Source of the DNA: Viscum album
Lineage: Eukaryota > Streptophyta > Magnoliopsida > Santalales > Viscaceae
NCBI GenBank assembly: GCA_963277665.1
Contig: OY728136.1
Location: 1,980,524,576-1,980,588,575 of the forward strand
DNA: 64,000 nucleotides
Reading direction: 5' to 3'
In this document: positions 1 through 12,060 of the stretch, piece after piece
Position numbering within the stretch: the first letter of the stretch is position 1
Layout: each line of letters begins with the position of its first letter
Position numbers and translations under genes: made by a program
The notes under the pieces: generated by a model
What the model was told of the DNA's origin: nothing
Databases searched by the model: none
Seen by the model: only the letters and a program-made list of their open reading frames with translations

Positions 1-1013
1 GATCCATATTTTCAATTAGATCTTAGTTATTCGACCCAATAGTAGAATTGGATATATATTGGTAATGACTTGAATCATCTTCCTCTTTTTTTCTATAATC
101 ATTACATATAGTACAATAAATCCATGTGATCCATTTTACCCTATTTTAAGGTTGGTCATCTAAAATTCCCACTTATTTTATATCTTCTTGATTAAGATGA
201 TAATATCGATTGTGCAACCATCCACCAACATGAGGTTGGTGGATATTATATTTTATTTTGTTTTAGGTGTAAAACATTAAGCATATCAGAGGGTAGAATA
301 ATAGATACCCTTTAAATAAAATGGTTGTCTTTAAATAAATTAAACTTTCCTTGTAAAATTATAAAGATCAATCTCAATCAAGACTACAATTGGTATGATC
401 CTATTAAGAGATTTTGGATAATGAACTATTTAAATTGGGGTGGATCTTTTATTTAAATTGAATTTAATTATATATATTAATTTCATGTGATTTCCATGCG
501 AATGTGATGGGATTATATCAAAGATTTATGTGGAATAGGACATCTATTTTGAGGTGATGTAGTCATTAAGATGAACATTGTCCAAGGAATAATGGGTGAT
601 ATTTATCACAAACTGGGAGACTTGGTCATCGGGATGATGTGATGATGTTTTCAGGCTACATTTGAGGCTCATGTGATGTTGGATGGTGTTGACCATTAGA
701 GGAGTGATACAGTCAAAGTGAAATGATGCTTCAAATTTTTATGGGTTTGGTTCTTATTGATGATTTTTGATGACCCATATTGGTCAATTCACCATTTTGA
801 TTTGTGTTCATAGAGTATGAATTAGATGACGAGGTGGTATTGACCACTCATGTTGGTAGAGACCATACATAGTTTTGGATTATGGAAATGGTTAGAGGGT
901 CTTTCCATAGAAATCCATGGGGATGGTGAGGATCCATTAGTTGATAGTGTTGAGACTTTTGGATGGGGGATGAGGCTTGTTATACATGAGGTTGATCGAC
1001 TAGTGTAACAACC
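1..1013. other. Unassigned AT-rich flank of element A
   Basis: No open frame of note and no family signature was recognised. The stretch from about 480 to 1010 is richer in G on the plus strand (many gatg/ggtg words) than its surroundings, which suggests a different repeat into which element A inserted. It ends at ACTAG, directly before the TGTAACAACC terminus of the A LTR. Confidence 0.4.
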
Positions 1014-3070
1014 CTGACCTTTACCTCTTTGAGGTGGTGGTTATTTTGTTATAATGACATATATAAAATAGATCACATCACCAATGATCGATCATTTTAT
1101 TATTCTTGAAGAACTACATACATACATGGTTCCCTTATCATATTTGTAATTTAACATAGAACATACCAAAGGAAGATAAAATGCTTCCTGACACATAGTC
1201 AAGGATTTTATATTCATAAATTAGTGAAGGAAAACGAATAAACGTGTGAGATCAAATTATCATTATGGTATACATACATAAGAAACAATAATCAATAACA
1301 ATTAAGGAGTAATAAAAAATTCATAATCAATACGGAATGAAAATTAACTGAAAATCACATTCTATTTAATTAATAAATTGATAATGAAATTGAATCCATA
1401 GATTTTTTCATAGAGAAAATCCCATGGATTGAAATAACTGAACATCAGATGAAGGATATTATTAATGATTAAACATCATGTATCTAGTAAATTAACTATT
1501 ATTGTCAAGACCTTTACATGGCGATTTAATTATGTTGGTAGAAATCGATCTGATTCTGCTTTGAAATAAACCTGAAGGGTTTAATTCAAATTTTTTTGTC
1601 TCAAGAGACCTATCGATGCATCGAGATGATATATAATATTGGACCCCACCCTTCACTACAATTCCAAGTCATGATTCATACTTATATTCAATTTTTGAAT
1701 AATATGACTTATAAAAATATCTATATTGAGTATAGGATAGTAATTTAAGAATATTTCCCCAGTTCGTTAAATAACATTAAAAGTAAACACCATAAGTAAA
1801 AATGGTTTATAGTTGAGGGAATAATCATATACATTATTAATTAAATTTTTATATTAAATAAAATCATTAATTTTTTATGATCATAAATAAAAGGTTTCAT
1901 ATATACAACTTGAAAATAAAATGGGTACATAACATCAAAAAAATTCCTTAATGAATGAAAATCCATAAAAAGTCACACACATGGATTAAATCATTAATCA
2001 AATTAATGGATTATGTTTTTTCACTGAAAATCAACATAAAAAGTGTTAATAGTACATAATGTAATCATAATTCTTTTTACACATAACCATATCATCACAT
2101 TAACAATTAAAAAATGTTTAACCCAAAGAATGATAATTTTGTTAATAAATCCCTTACCACTTTGTAATCAATTGAATCATCTTCCCAATAATATTCATAA
2201 GAATAAAATGAAGCATTGAATACCATAAATATAATTATATTCCTGAAATAAAATCTTAAACACAATTATTTACACCACACACAATAAATAAGTGATGAAT
2301 AATTAATATATCTCATAGAATTAAAATTGAGATGGGAAAAAATCCTTACCACTGGTAATTGGTCGAATGGTTTGCCTCATTAAATTAATTATAATCAAAT
2401 GAAACATTTAATACAATGAGGAAAATTGTATTAATTTTATCATTTAGAAAATAAAAGTATAAATACACCATAAACAATAAATAGTTTTCAAATAAATACT
2501 ATATTTCAAAGAAGTAAAACTGATAAGAAAAAATCATACCTTATATCAGAAAACATCCCACACATGTACTTCAAGTACTGGATAATAAAATTATTTTAAT
2601 TAACTATTTAATTAATAACCAATTAAAAATATATTTTATTTATTATAATTTTATTATGTTCATTTATGCTCATTTCTATGATTTATAATTTTTAATTTCA
2701 ATCTTTTTGGATCATTTGTCCCGGGGTTTTATGGTCAGTTCCATTATGTATAATTATGTGTGTTATTGTAAAATGGATGAAAAAGATAAAAAGTGCAATC
2801 CAATGATATTTATTTACACATAGGATGTGTAATTTTCTCATATATCATTTTTTAAATGGTATGACGATGATTCATCAGATAAAATAATAATGATAAACGT
2901 TTGGTTTCTTTGGGATGCTTTTTGATCATCAAGAACAAGTTTTATTATATTATTTAATATTATGTATAAATATATTTTTTACAGAACATAAAAATTGTTA
3001 CAAATTAAATATTATAGTATTTTCTATCCAAAATAATGGTTTTATGAAAATACATGAAGGAGGTAAAGTA

Positions 3071-3132
3071 AAATTAAAACTCATCATTCATGAAGGCGGT
3101 GAATGAACACATCATGCATGATGTTTTCATTT
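3071..3132 (-). repeat. Hairpin module in A LTR (left copy)
   Basis: Left arm AAATTAAAACTCATCATTC and right arm GCATGATGTTTTCATTT pair with few mismatches around a core containing AAGGCGGTGAATGAAC. This corresponds to the core of the third module in element B (GAGACGGTGTTCCGTACG), with the CpG sites lost. Its position relative to the TATA box is the same as in B. Confidence 0.55.
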
Positions 3133-3463
3133 CAAAAATAAAAGGGGAAGAGAAGAGATTTGATAATTTATATTCCTTTAGCATAAAAAATTATAGTTTA
3201 TATATTGTTATTGAGTTACCATGTCACTATGTATATGGTAGGTGAGGAGACGATAAAAAAATAAATTAAATTAAAAGAGAAAGGAGGAGGGTTTTACCTA
3301 TTGAATGTTGTCTCTCAAGGAATCTCATTAGGAAACATGAATTTGTTCTTTTGGTAAGACTAGAAGGACTTGAATGCGAGGAATAATATTGGGATAGTAA
3401 TTTGAAAAAATTTAGAAAAACATAAATCATTATATGGTGTGAGGAGAATGGGTGTTGGGGGTA

Positions 3464-3472
3464 CTATTTATA
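3464..3472 (-). promoter_or_regulatory. TATA box of the element A LTR
   Basis: Reads TATAAATAG on the minus strand, in a G+A-rich (plus-strand) context like that around the TATA boxes of the B LTRs. It lies about 335-340 bp upstream, in the element's sense, of the hairpin at 3071-3132, the same spacing as in B and C. It therefore probably marks the U3/R boundary of this LTR. Confidence 0.55.
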
Positions 3473-4189
3473 GAGGAAGAGATGGGTGTTTTGGATTATT
3501 TTATTTATTTTTTTATTATTTTGCCTCATGACTATTAATAGTGTTGATTATTATGACTAGTTATACTAACTAGTGAATTTGAGTTTGAAATAATAGGTGA
3601 TTTTCTCTTTCAAACATCATCTATGGATCAATAATTCATTTCTTTACTTATAAAATTAAATAACTTAAATTAATGTATTTCACAATTTAACAAAACTTCA
3701 ACTTGTTTAGAATAGTCTGAAAACACTAGACTAAATAGTTTCAAGGTGTTGATTTAAAAAATAGAGTACATTTAATGAAAATAATTTACTAAATGTTAGA
3801 AATTTAATTTATAATTACTATCATAATTTATTATAAAAATATTGATTTTAATATTTTAACTGGTTTTGAAAGCATTAGAAAATTAATTATAGTATCATAA
3901 ATATATCATATTTTCATTTGTGAGGTTCAAAAATGTTATTTATACTGGTATAGGATAGTATATTAGTATAATGTCCAAACTAATATTTATAATAGTAAAA
4001 TTACTATTCTAATAGTAATTTTAATATTTAATAGTATATCACAGTTCATATAAGCTCAGTGTTACATTCAATGTAACCTATCGAAAAAAATTACATTTAT
4101 TTAATAAGATTCATTCTGGAAAATCTTGTGGTGTTATAGTCTTCCATCCAAAAAAAATTCCTCAAAAGATTTCCTCAATATATTATTCT

Positions 4190-4260
4190 ATGAAGATGAA
4201 GGTTGTTCTTCTTCATAACATCCCCAGGTACCAAAATTACTTCTTCCATTTTATGGTTTT
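4190..4260 (-). pseudogene. Chromodomain tail fragment, element A pol
   Basis: The minus strand reads HKMEEVILVPGDVMKKNN then LHLH, which follows the chromodomain end typical of chromoviral integrases (VEEATWEPEDVM+KKYPHLF). It sits about 50 bp before the LTR, where this domain is expected. Chromodomains of this type target integration to heterochromatin. The tryptophan of the TWE motif is replaced (VILVP). Short and broken, but the register of conserved residues is convincing. Confidence 0.65.
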
Positions 4261-4722
4261 TATAATAAAAATTTACCAGTTGAGTCATATAATTTCTCTT
4301 TTATTTCTATATAGTGCCAATAATATTTATATAATCTTCACATTAAGACAAATCGTGTTCCAGATATATTTCTCCATAGGTGAGTAAATTCTCTCGTTCT
4401 GATATGTACTTATTTAAAAAATATATGTGTTACACATAATAAAAATTGGGGAGACTTGGTGGCATGGTAATTGTTATGATACATATCTAATTATTTATAG
4501 AATTTCAAATCGATAAATGTACCTAGAGCTCAATTTAAATTTCTTACTAAAATTTATAAAACCCTTCATTAGAGATACATTCATAAATACATTATCTCCA
4601 ATTTGAAATTGAAAATACTTCATTCAATTGTCAGCATAACGCTTTTTCCAAATTTCAGATGATTAAATATAATCCTAAATAGTATTTCTTTTTTTCACTG
4701 TCTCTTTAATATATTATTGGCC

Positions 4723-4836
4723 GATAAGTTTACTCTTACCAAATTCATCCCCAACAGTTGGAGTACGATATCTCTTTTCATATAATGCTTTATATGGAAC
4801 CATTTGAATACTAGAATGGATACTACTTTTCTTGAA
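4723..4836 (-). pseudogene. Integrase C-terminal fragment, element A
   Basis: The minus strand reads SSIQMVPYKALYEKRYRTP followed by VGDEFGKSKLIGQ. This matches the plant Ty3/gypsy integrase block SSIQMAPYEALYGRKCRTP..W.E.GE.+L+GPE almost residue for residue. It ends at a TAA. Another minus-strand frame here is open for 62 codons (4695-4883) but does not carry the integrase residues. Confidence 0.8.
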
Positions 4837-5274
4837 AAATTATACCAACGGTTAATTCTAATCCTGAATACATTGAAAGACAAGTGAGCATGATATCAAC
4901 ATGTATTACAATGTTGAAATAGTCTTTTAAAACTATCCATCATTTTTGTGGTGATAGTTAGTACTCAAATGAAGATCAATATCCATTGACTTATAAAGAC
5001 TATTCCATAATTTTTATGTAATATAGGGACATATATTAGTCACAATCAACGGAGGTTCATTATGAAGTCTTAAAACATCGTTAATATTGAGTCATTATAT
5101 GTGATGAAGAGGTAAATCTTCTCTTATAGTAAGAAAACAAGCTCATATTTTAAGGGGATCATAAATAACCCATATCATATTATTATTTTTTAATGGAAGT
5201 GGTAATATAGGGAAGAAGTACAAATTAAGGTCATCCCACATCCACAGAAAAATTGATAATTGTTTCCTGACTTC

Positions 5275-5412
5275 CCTAAGGGGATGTCAATCAGCCTTCA
5301 CTTACTGAAATACTAGACATCTTGACACATAGACAGTAATTTCACGCTTCATATTATCCCACATAAAATTTTCCTTCATATCTCTATACATATTTATACT
5401 ACCGAGGTGTAT
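5275..5412 (-). pseudogene. Integrase zinc-binding domain fragment, element A
   Basis: The minus strand reads HLGSINMYRDMKENFMW then DNMKREITVYVSRCLVFQ, matching the integrase H2C2 region (HPGSTKMYRDLKENFWW..MK+EIA.YVS+CL.CQ). The last cysteine of the H2C2 set has become phenylalanine (CLVF), so the zinc site is broken. A stop follows directly after the glutamine, and a decayed start of the catalytic core follows. Confidence 0.8.
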
Positions 5413-6241
5413 AGAGATATTCGAGAAATGATAATTATCTAAAAGTTCTAATTTTTCAGGTATTAATGGAACACATCACCACTTTTTAAATTTCTTAATT
5501 ATATCCTCATACACGAAGTATTCCAATCTTCCAACCATGATAGATTTATTTTTAATTTTAAAATTATCATCACCAGATTGATATCATTTTATATTTTTCA
5601 ATAAAGGCAGTTTCACTATCATTTGAAAAGGGATTGATTGTTCCCATTCCATAACTATTCTTATATCAATCATTATAAAATCCAAGAATATAACATCTTT
5701 ATCAATCATTATTTGGTATATAAGTTAAATGACTTTACTTTTAAATTAATCTTCTACATTATTTTATTTTCTTGGGTGGTAGTGTATTGAGGGATCATAA
5801 TTGTTGAGTAACATGATCCATCTTCTTTTCCTCAAGTTGAGTTATTTCTATATAAATATGTATTTCAAAATTTTCTGATCATATATATCTCACATCGTTC
5901 ACCATAGAGATAGTGTCTCCATATATTCAGAGAAAAGATTACTGTTTATAACACATGTTTATGATTTTGAGAATTTTGTTCATGAATCTTCAACTCCCAT
6001 GATGCATATGAAATAACTTTAGCATTATTCATAAAGACACAACCCATTAATTTCTATGATGTATTACTATATATAAAAAAATCATCATTTCCTGATGGTA
6101 GAGTAAAAATTATAGCATCGAATAATATTATTTTCAATTCATCAAAACATTCTACAAATTCATTGGTCCATACAAAATTAACACTTTTATGTGTGTGTTT
6201 TGTTAATAGGTATCCAACCAGGAAAAATTATAAATGAAACA

Positions 6242-6899
6242 CTAATAGTAACCTACTAAACCAATGAAACTATGTACCTCACATATGTTCATTAGCATAG
6301 GCCATTCTTGGAATGACATTATATTAACATGATCGATCAACTGATATTCCATCCTTAGATTCAATATAGCCAGGAAAAGATATTTCTTTAATCCAAAAGT
6401 GACACCTTCTAAATTTACCAGCAAAATCATTCCTACTAAGTGTCTCAAGAATGATCTTCAAGTGATTCTCATGATCATCAATGTTTTTATAATAAACCAA
6501 AATATCATAAATGATTACTAAAATAATAGTCAATATATTCTATGAATAATATGTTTATTAGATTCATAATAATAGAGGGTGAATTAGTTAATCCAAATTT
6601 TATTACTGTAAACTCATAATGTCCATACCTCATTCAAAAAGTTGACTTCAGAATATAATTATTCATCAATGATAATGTATGATACTTATAATGAAGGTCA
6701 ATAATTGGAAAATATTGATCTCAATGAATTTGATTAATAAATACTCAGTATGGGTTAGATGATACTTGTTATTTATTATAATATCAATAATTTCCCTATA
6801 GTCAATGCACATCCTCATTGTTTCATATTTCTTCTTACCAATGAAAGAATGTGATCCCCATAGAGAAACCTGAAGGATGATAAATAACATATTACTCAA
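6242..6899 (-). pseudogene. Reverse transcriptase fragment, element A
   Basis: Two overlapping minus-strand frames carry RT blocks. Frame one (6666-6899) has SLWGSHSFIGKKK, then MRMCIDYREI and NNKYHL, matching the SPWGAPVLFVKKK / MR+CIDYR.L / KYPLP motifs. Further on, YFPIIDLHYKYHTLSL matches the FSKIDLRSGYHQLRI block. Frame two (6324-6533) has IIYDILVYYKNIDDHENHL and ISKDGISVD. In the catalytic F(I/V)DDIL box the first aspartate is tyrosine (YDIL). It belongs to the Ty3/gypsy RT family and cannot be active. Confidence 0.9.
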
Positions 6900-9800
6900 C
6901 TCCTATAGTTTCTTATTTAGCTTCACTAATTCCACAATAGCCATTCTATAATAATTCATTGATATTGGTCTTTCAGTATGTATCAAATTAATGGAATTAT
7001 CAACTTCAGATTCTAGAGGATGTCCGCCTAACTCTTTATAAAATACATCAATGTATTCTTGTAAAATATCTACATCCTCAATTTTATGATTAACTTCTTC
7101 GTCCCTAGATGTTGTTTATTCTCACTCCCCAATAATATCATTCCCTGGGGATACTGGGGGAGGCATTAAATAATAAATAGATGATGAATTTAATCTATAA
7201 AAATATGAAATTATATATATTTCTCACAAATCGTAATTTACTTCTTCTTAAAATAAATTTTTGAATCTTACTTTGAAATCCATTCCATACATAGTATTGT
7301 ATATGTCTCAAACATTGGTATGATGATAAAGATAGAAAATAAATCACATTTACATCTCATGATGGGGATTTCTCATAAAATTTTTGTTGTAATGAGACTT
7401 CCCTTAAGAGTTTTGACTAAAAACTCCCTTGTTAAATCAAATGAGAAATGTCTAATATTCATGTAAAACTAGGTAGATATAAAATAGTATGAAGAACCAT
7501 AATGAAAAAAATAATTGGAAAATTTTGAATATAGGGATAATGTAAATTCCACTACATCATGTTTCACTTCTACCACAGATTTGGTAATCGAATAAACATG
7601 GAACCCCTTTATCCTCTTTTGTGGATGATTCCCTTAACATTTGTGACCTTGTCTTGAATAATAACGAAATTAATTATTGTTTAATCATTTTATATAATTG
7701 ATTTATTATCTCTCCTTTCATTAATTATCATGATGAACCTTTTCTCAGAACTATTGACAAACTCTTATATGATTCATACATTTCCCCGGATGATTCTTTC
7801 TTTATTATTTTCATAATGGGAATTTCTCCATTACAATATTCTAATTTGATTCTATATGATTTTATATGGTCATTAGAATACATATTTTTATCATTATTCC
7901 CCTTAAAAATATATGATATATCAAATTAATTCTTTATTTTTATGGAACATAATACTATTTTATCATATGATGATTTTTTTTGAAGATAGTGTCATTCGGA
8001 TACTTGTCATAAGACCATCTAAAAAATGATAAATCTTTTCTTCTAGATCTCATATGAAATTTTCAGCATACTTGGCTAGTCATTTGTTGGTATCCTCATA
8101 CTCTATAATAATTTCTTCTTAATTTTTTGATGAAGACAATGAATTTTCCCTTCATTTCAGTGTATTAGTCATGAGGGAAATATTTATGGAAGAATTTTTT
8201 CTAAAATATTTCCATTCTATTTGGTCTGTTTTATATTTCTCCAGAGTATTCTTGATCAATGGCCGCTATTGATGAAAATACCCCCAAGGGATAATATACT
8301 ACAGGTTTTACATTTTATTTTTCTTTACAACAAAATTTTAGAAATATGCTTTCAAGGGACTTGATCAATTACACAGCTACCACTAGATTAATAGCCCACT
8401 AAAAGATGGGAGCTCCTTTTTTAATAATCAATCCATCATAGGTGTAGTATGGTTATTAATAATAACCTATGTATGATGTAATAATATTTAAATGATCTTC
8501 TCAAGTCCAAATCTAACTTTGGTGACCTACTCAATGGGAAAATCCCTAAAATGCATGCAGGTATTCATTAACATTCATCATTAGGATCCATTACTAAATA
8601 ATGGAATAAACAAAGTTATTGCATAATAATCCTAATTATCAAACCAAAAATTCACTCTAATGAATTATTATAATTATCATGTTTATTTAACATCTTTTCT
8701 CCATGGTTTATACTAAACCTGCTATGAAAAAAACAATAACAACCCCGACTCTAATAGCATAGATTCCGTGGTTAGTTTACTACATTGGTATAGATACAAG
8801 AGATAAAATTACCAATGATAGGTTATTTTTTAGTATTATAGAACTAGATATATATATTTGGTTCCTTTATTATATTAGTAATTAAACATGGAACATAAAA
8901 AATAAAAAATAAACATCTTCACTAACACTTATTAAAAGATTTCATCTTTATATCCAAGGGAAGGAAAACAAATAAATGTGTCAGATAAAATTGTCATTAT
9001 GGGTTACATATAATAGAAAAATTAATCAGTAATAATTTAAGTATAATCAATATGGAATAATCAATATTTAATGGTATATAATTGAAAAGAATATTCAATT
9101 TAATAAATAAACTAAGAATAGAAATGCATCTATGGATTTTTTTATAATGAAAATCTCATGGATATGAATAACTAAATAAAAAATGATAGAAATAATTAAT
9201 TATTAGATTTAAGGTGTCTATAACATGACCCAATACCATCAATACCTTTACAATGATGGTTTTTTTCTACGGGAAAAACCCTTCTTGATTCTACATGGAA
9301 ATAAACATGGAGGGTTTATCGCCAACTATTTTGTCTCATGAGACAAATCGATGAATAAAGGGGTTATAAAATATCATTCCCCACTTATCACTACAAGTCC
9401 TAATCATTCATCATAAACAGATTTAATTCATAAACAACATGACTTATACAAGTAAATGTTTTGAGTTATCAATACTTCCATTATTAATTAAATATCATTC
9501 CAAGTAAACACTGTAGGTAAAAATGGTATCCAATTTAGGGAATAATCATATCGATGAAATAATAAATATATATATTTAATGAAATATTCAATTATTTATG
9601 ATCTTAAATAGGAGGGTTTGTATATACACCATGTAAAATAAAATTAGTACATAACATAAAAAATATGCCGCAATGACAAAAAATTGAGATGAAGTCTCAT
9701 ACAAGGATCATATATTTAATTAGAAAGGTGGATTATGAGTATTCACATTAAATAAACATAAAAAGTGGAAATAAATCATAATATAATCAAAATTAATTTT

Positions 9801-10789
9801 ACAATTGACTATAGAATTACATAATATATGAAATAAGATTTTAGCTCATTGAATGAAAATCGAGTTAAGAAATCTCTTACCACATTATAATCAGTCAAAT
9901 CCTATGACCCATAAGATTAATGATCATAAAATGAAACATTGAATAACATGAATTTAATGATATTCATTATATGATATATTAAATGGATGTATATAAAGCA
10001 CACAAAAGAAATAAGGGTTGAATAGGGAATATATCACACTTATTTAAACGTGATATGAGAATAAAACCATAACCATAAGTAATCAGTTGAATTGTCTTCC
10101 CCATAAAATTAACGATTATAAAATGAAACCATGTTTAAAATGAATATTATGATATTAATGATATCATATTTCAAGGACCAGTATAAATACACCATCCATA
10201 AGTAATAACAGTCAAATAAGGCATATATTTCATAGATGTAAAAGTGAGATGAGAAAACCATATGTTATGTCTGAAAGTGTTCTACAATTTTACATAATGT
10301 CTTGGATAATAAAATTTAGATTCATTAATTTAATAATTCATCAAATTTTCAGCATATATTATCTTTATTATAATTTTATTAATTTCATTTAGTTACTTTT
10401 CGATGAGTGAAAATGTTTAATTTCATTGTTCGAGGAGCATTCATTTAATGGTTTTATGGTCAGTTCCCCAGTGTTTTATTATAGGAGTTATTGTCAAATG
10501 AAATAAAAAATACCGAAGTGGAATGGAATGATATGGATTAATTTCTATTATTTTAAATTGTATCATATATAATTTTTTTATATGGTGTGAGTTTGATTTA
10601 TTATAAAAAACATTAATGATAAAGGTTTAGTGTATTTTGGGGAGTTTTCAATCATCATTAACTATTATATGATTATTATTTAATATTATTTATATATATT
10701 AGTTATAGAACATGAAAAAAGTTATAATTTATATTTTAAAATCATATTTATCTATAATAATGGTTTTATCACCAACCTTTAAGGTGGTA

Positions 10790-10855
10790 AAAGAAAATGC
10801 AAACTCAGTATTCCGAAAGGCGGTGAATCGATACATCACAAATGTTGTTTTAATT
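10790..10855 (-). repeat. Decayed hairpin module in A LTR (right copy)
   Basis: The core GAAAGGCGGTGAATCGATAC corresponds to GAAGGCGGTGAATGAAC at about 3092 in the left copy, and the right side keeps the atgttgttttaatt tail. The left arm has largely lost pairing. Supported mainly by its equivalent position in the LTR. Confidence 0.4.
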
Positions 10856-10923
10856 ATTAAAATAAAATGGGAATATAATTATCTTTATGGTGGTTATTAT
10901 ATTATCACAATAACATTATAGTA

Positions 10924-10942
10924 TATATATATATATGATAAT
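10924..10942. repeat. (TA)n microsatellite
   Basis: Short run of alternating TA within the A LTR. Simple-sequence tract, no function inferred. Confidence 0.8.
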
Positions 10943-12060
10943 TAATACACCATTAAAATTTGGATATTTTACATGAAGATAGTATAAGAAAAGAAAAAAA
11001 ATTATAGAGAAAGAATGAGGATTTTACCTCTTAAATATTGTGTCCATGGGAAACTCCATTACATAACTAAATTTGGAATATTGGTAAAAATAGTAGGTAA
11101 TGAACATTGGGATTAATATTTTTATGGTAATTGGATTGTATTTAAACAAACGTCAGGGATTTGATGGTGTGAGAAGATGGGTTAGTACTTGTAGGGGGCG
11201 GAGAGGATTATTTTTTATTAGTTTATTCATTTGTTTATTATTTTGGCTCAACAAAATGAATAGGGTATATTAATGTGACTAGGTATAGTAAATAGAGAGT
11301 TTGAGTTCAAAATAATGGGTTATTAACTCATACATTAATCATACATGACTCAATAATTCAGTTATTTACTAATAATATCTGATAATGTACATTATAGTAT
11401 TTCACTACTCACAAAAAAACCATCCAATTCTGTAGAATAAAAAAAAATCATCTTAATTTTTTTTAATGTGTATATTAAATAAATTTTATCCATTTTATGA
11501 AAATAATTTCTAAATATTATAAATTTATTCTTTAATTAAAATCATAATTTATTCAAAAAATAACAATTTTAATAATATAAATGATTTAAAAACACATTAA
11601 ATAATTAATTATAGTCCTAAAAAATTATCTTGTAATTCTAAATCAACACATTATTAATTAATTAATAAATATTATGAAAAATTATTTTCATTTTATTATT
11701 ATATTAATTATAAAATTATAAATAAATATTTACATTTCAAAAAAATATCAATACTTAATTTATCATTTTTAAAACATTTATCAACATTTTCTATGATATT
11801 AGTATATCATAATTTCTATTATTAGATAACAAAATTTTATTTATATTTCAATAGTTGGGTTTATTATTCTAATGGATAGATTAATATTCATAATTTCCAT
11901 ATTATTATTCAAATATTCATGTTAATATTTATTAGTATATCATTATTTGATTAATTTTAGTGTTGTGTACAGTGTAAGCTATCAAAAAATTGAATTTATA
12001 TAACATGACACATATTGTAAAGTCATGGAGTATTATAAAACCGAAATATTGTGGAGTATT

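Larger units (their letters stand above)
1014..4138 (-). repeat. LTR of element A (left copy; 3' LTR of a minus-strand Ty3/gypsy)
   Basis: Begins TGTAACAACC and ends near GTGTTATA. It aligns by eye with the right copy at 8735-12060: both carry a gaaggaaaac / aataaa / gtgtgagat-like block near 1230 and 8960, and the ggttttatggtcagttcc block near 2725 and 10450. It is also a diverged relative of the 4.2-kb LTRs of element B: that block matches B's aaagggtgagctcaaatgctcag region, and the right end aligns with B's LTR end. The two A copies are strongly diverged, so the insertion is old. Boundaries are good at the left and within a few bases at the right. Confidence 0.75.
4139..8734 (-). mobile_element. 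Internal region of element A: degenerate gag-pol of a Ty3/gypsy chromovirus
   Basis: Lies between the two A LTRs. On the minus strand the order is RT (about 6900-6240), then the integrase zinc domain (about 5410-5280), the integrase C-terminal part (about 4840-4720) and the chromodomain tail (about 4260-4190), ending at the left LTR. That is the Ty3/gypsy order, and the terminal chromodomain puts it among chromoviruses. The stretch 6900-8734 should hold gag and protease but is too decayed for me to recognise. Right before the right LTR, 8719-8734 reads like a decayed reverse complement of the initiator-Met primer site. Many stops and frameshifts mean no functional protein. Confidence 0.75.
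8735..12060 (-). repeat. LTR of element A (right copy; 5' LTR)
   Basis: Left end AATAACAACCCCGAC is the decayed counterpart of TGTAACAACCCTGAC at 1014. Shared landmarks with the left copy include the ggaaggaaaacaaataaatgtgt block near 8955 (compare 1230) and the ggttttatggtcagttcc block near 10450. The hairpin core at about 10813-10835 occupies the equivalent place, and the position of the TATA box (about 11190) is mutated. The right end near 12060 is placed by aligning gtggagtattg with gtggtgttata in the left copy. No convincing matching target duplication was found. Confidence 0.7.

Noticed and set aside
1014..12060. Target site duplication for element A
   Set aside because: ACTAG precedes the left LTR, but the bases after about 12060 (gaaatc) do not match. 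The right edge is uncertain, so none is claimed.
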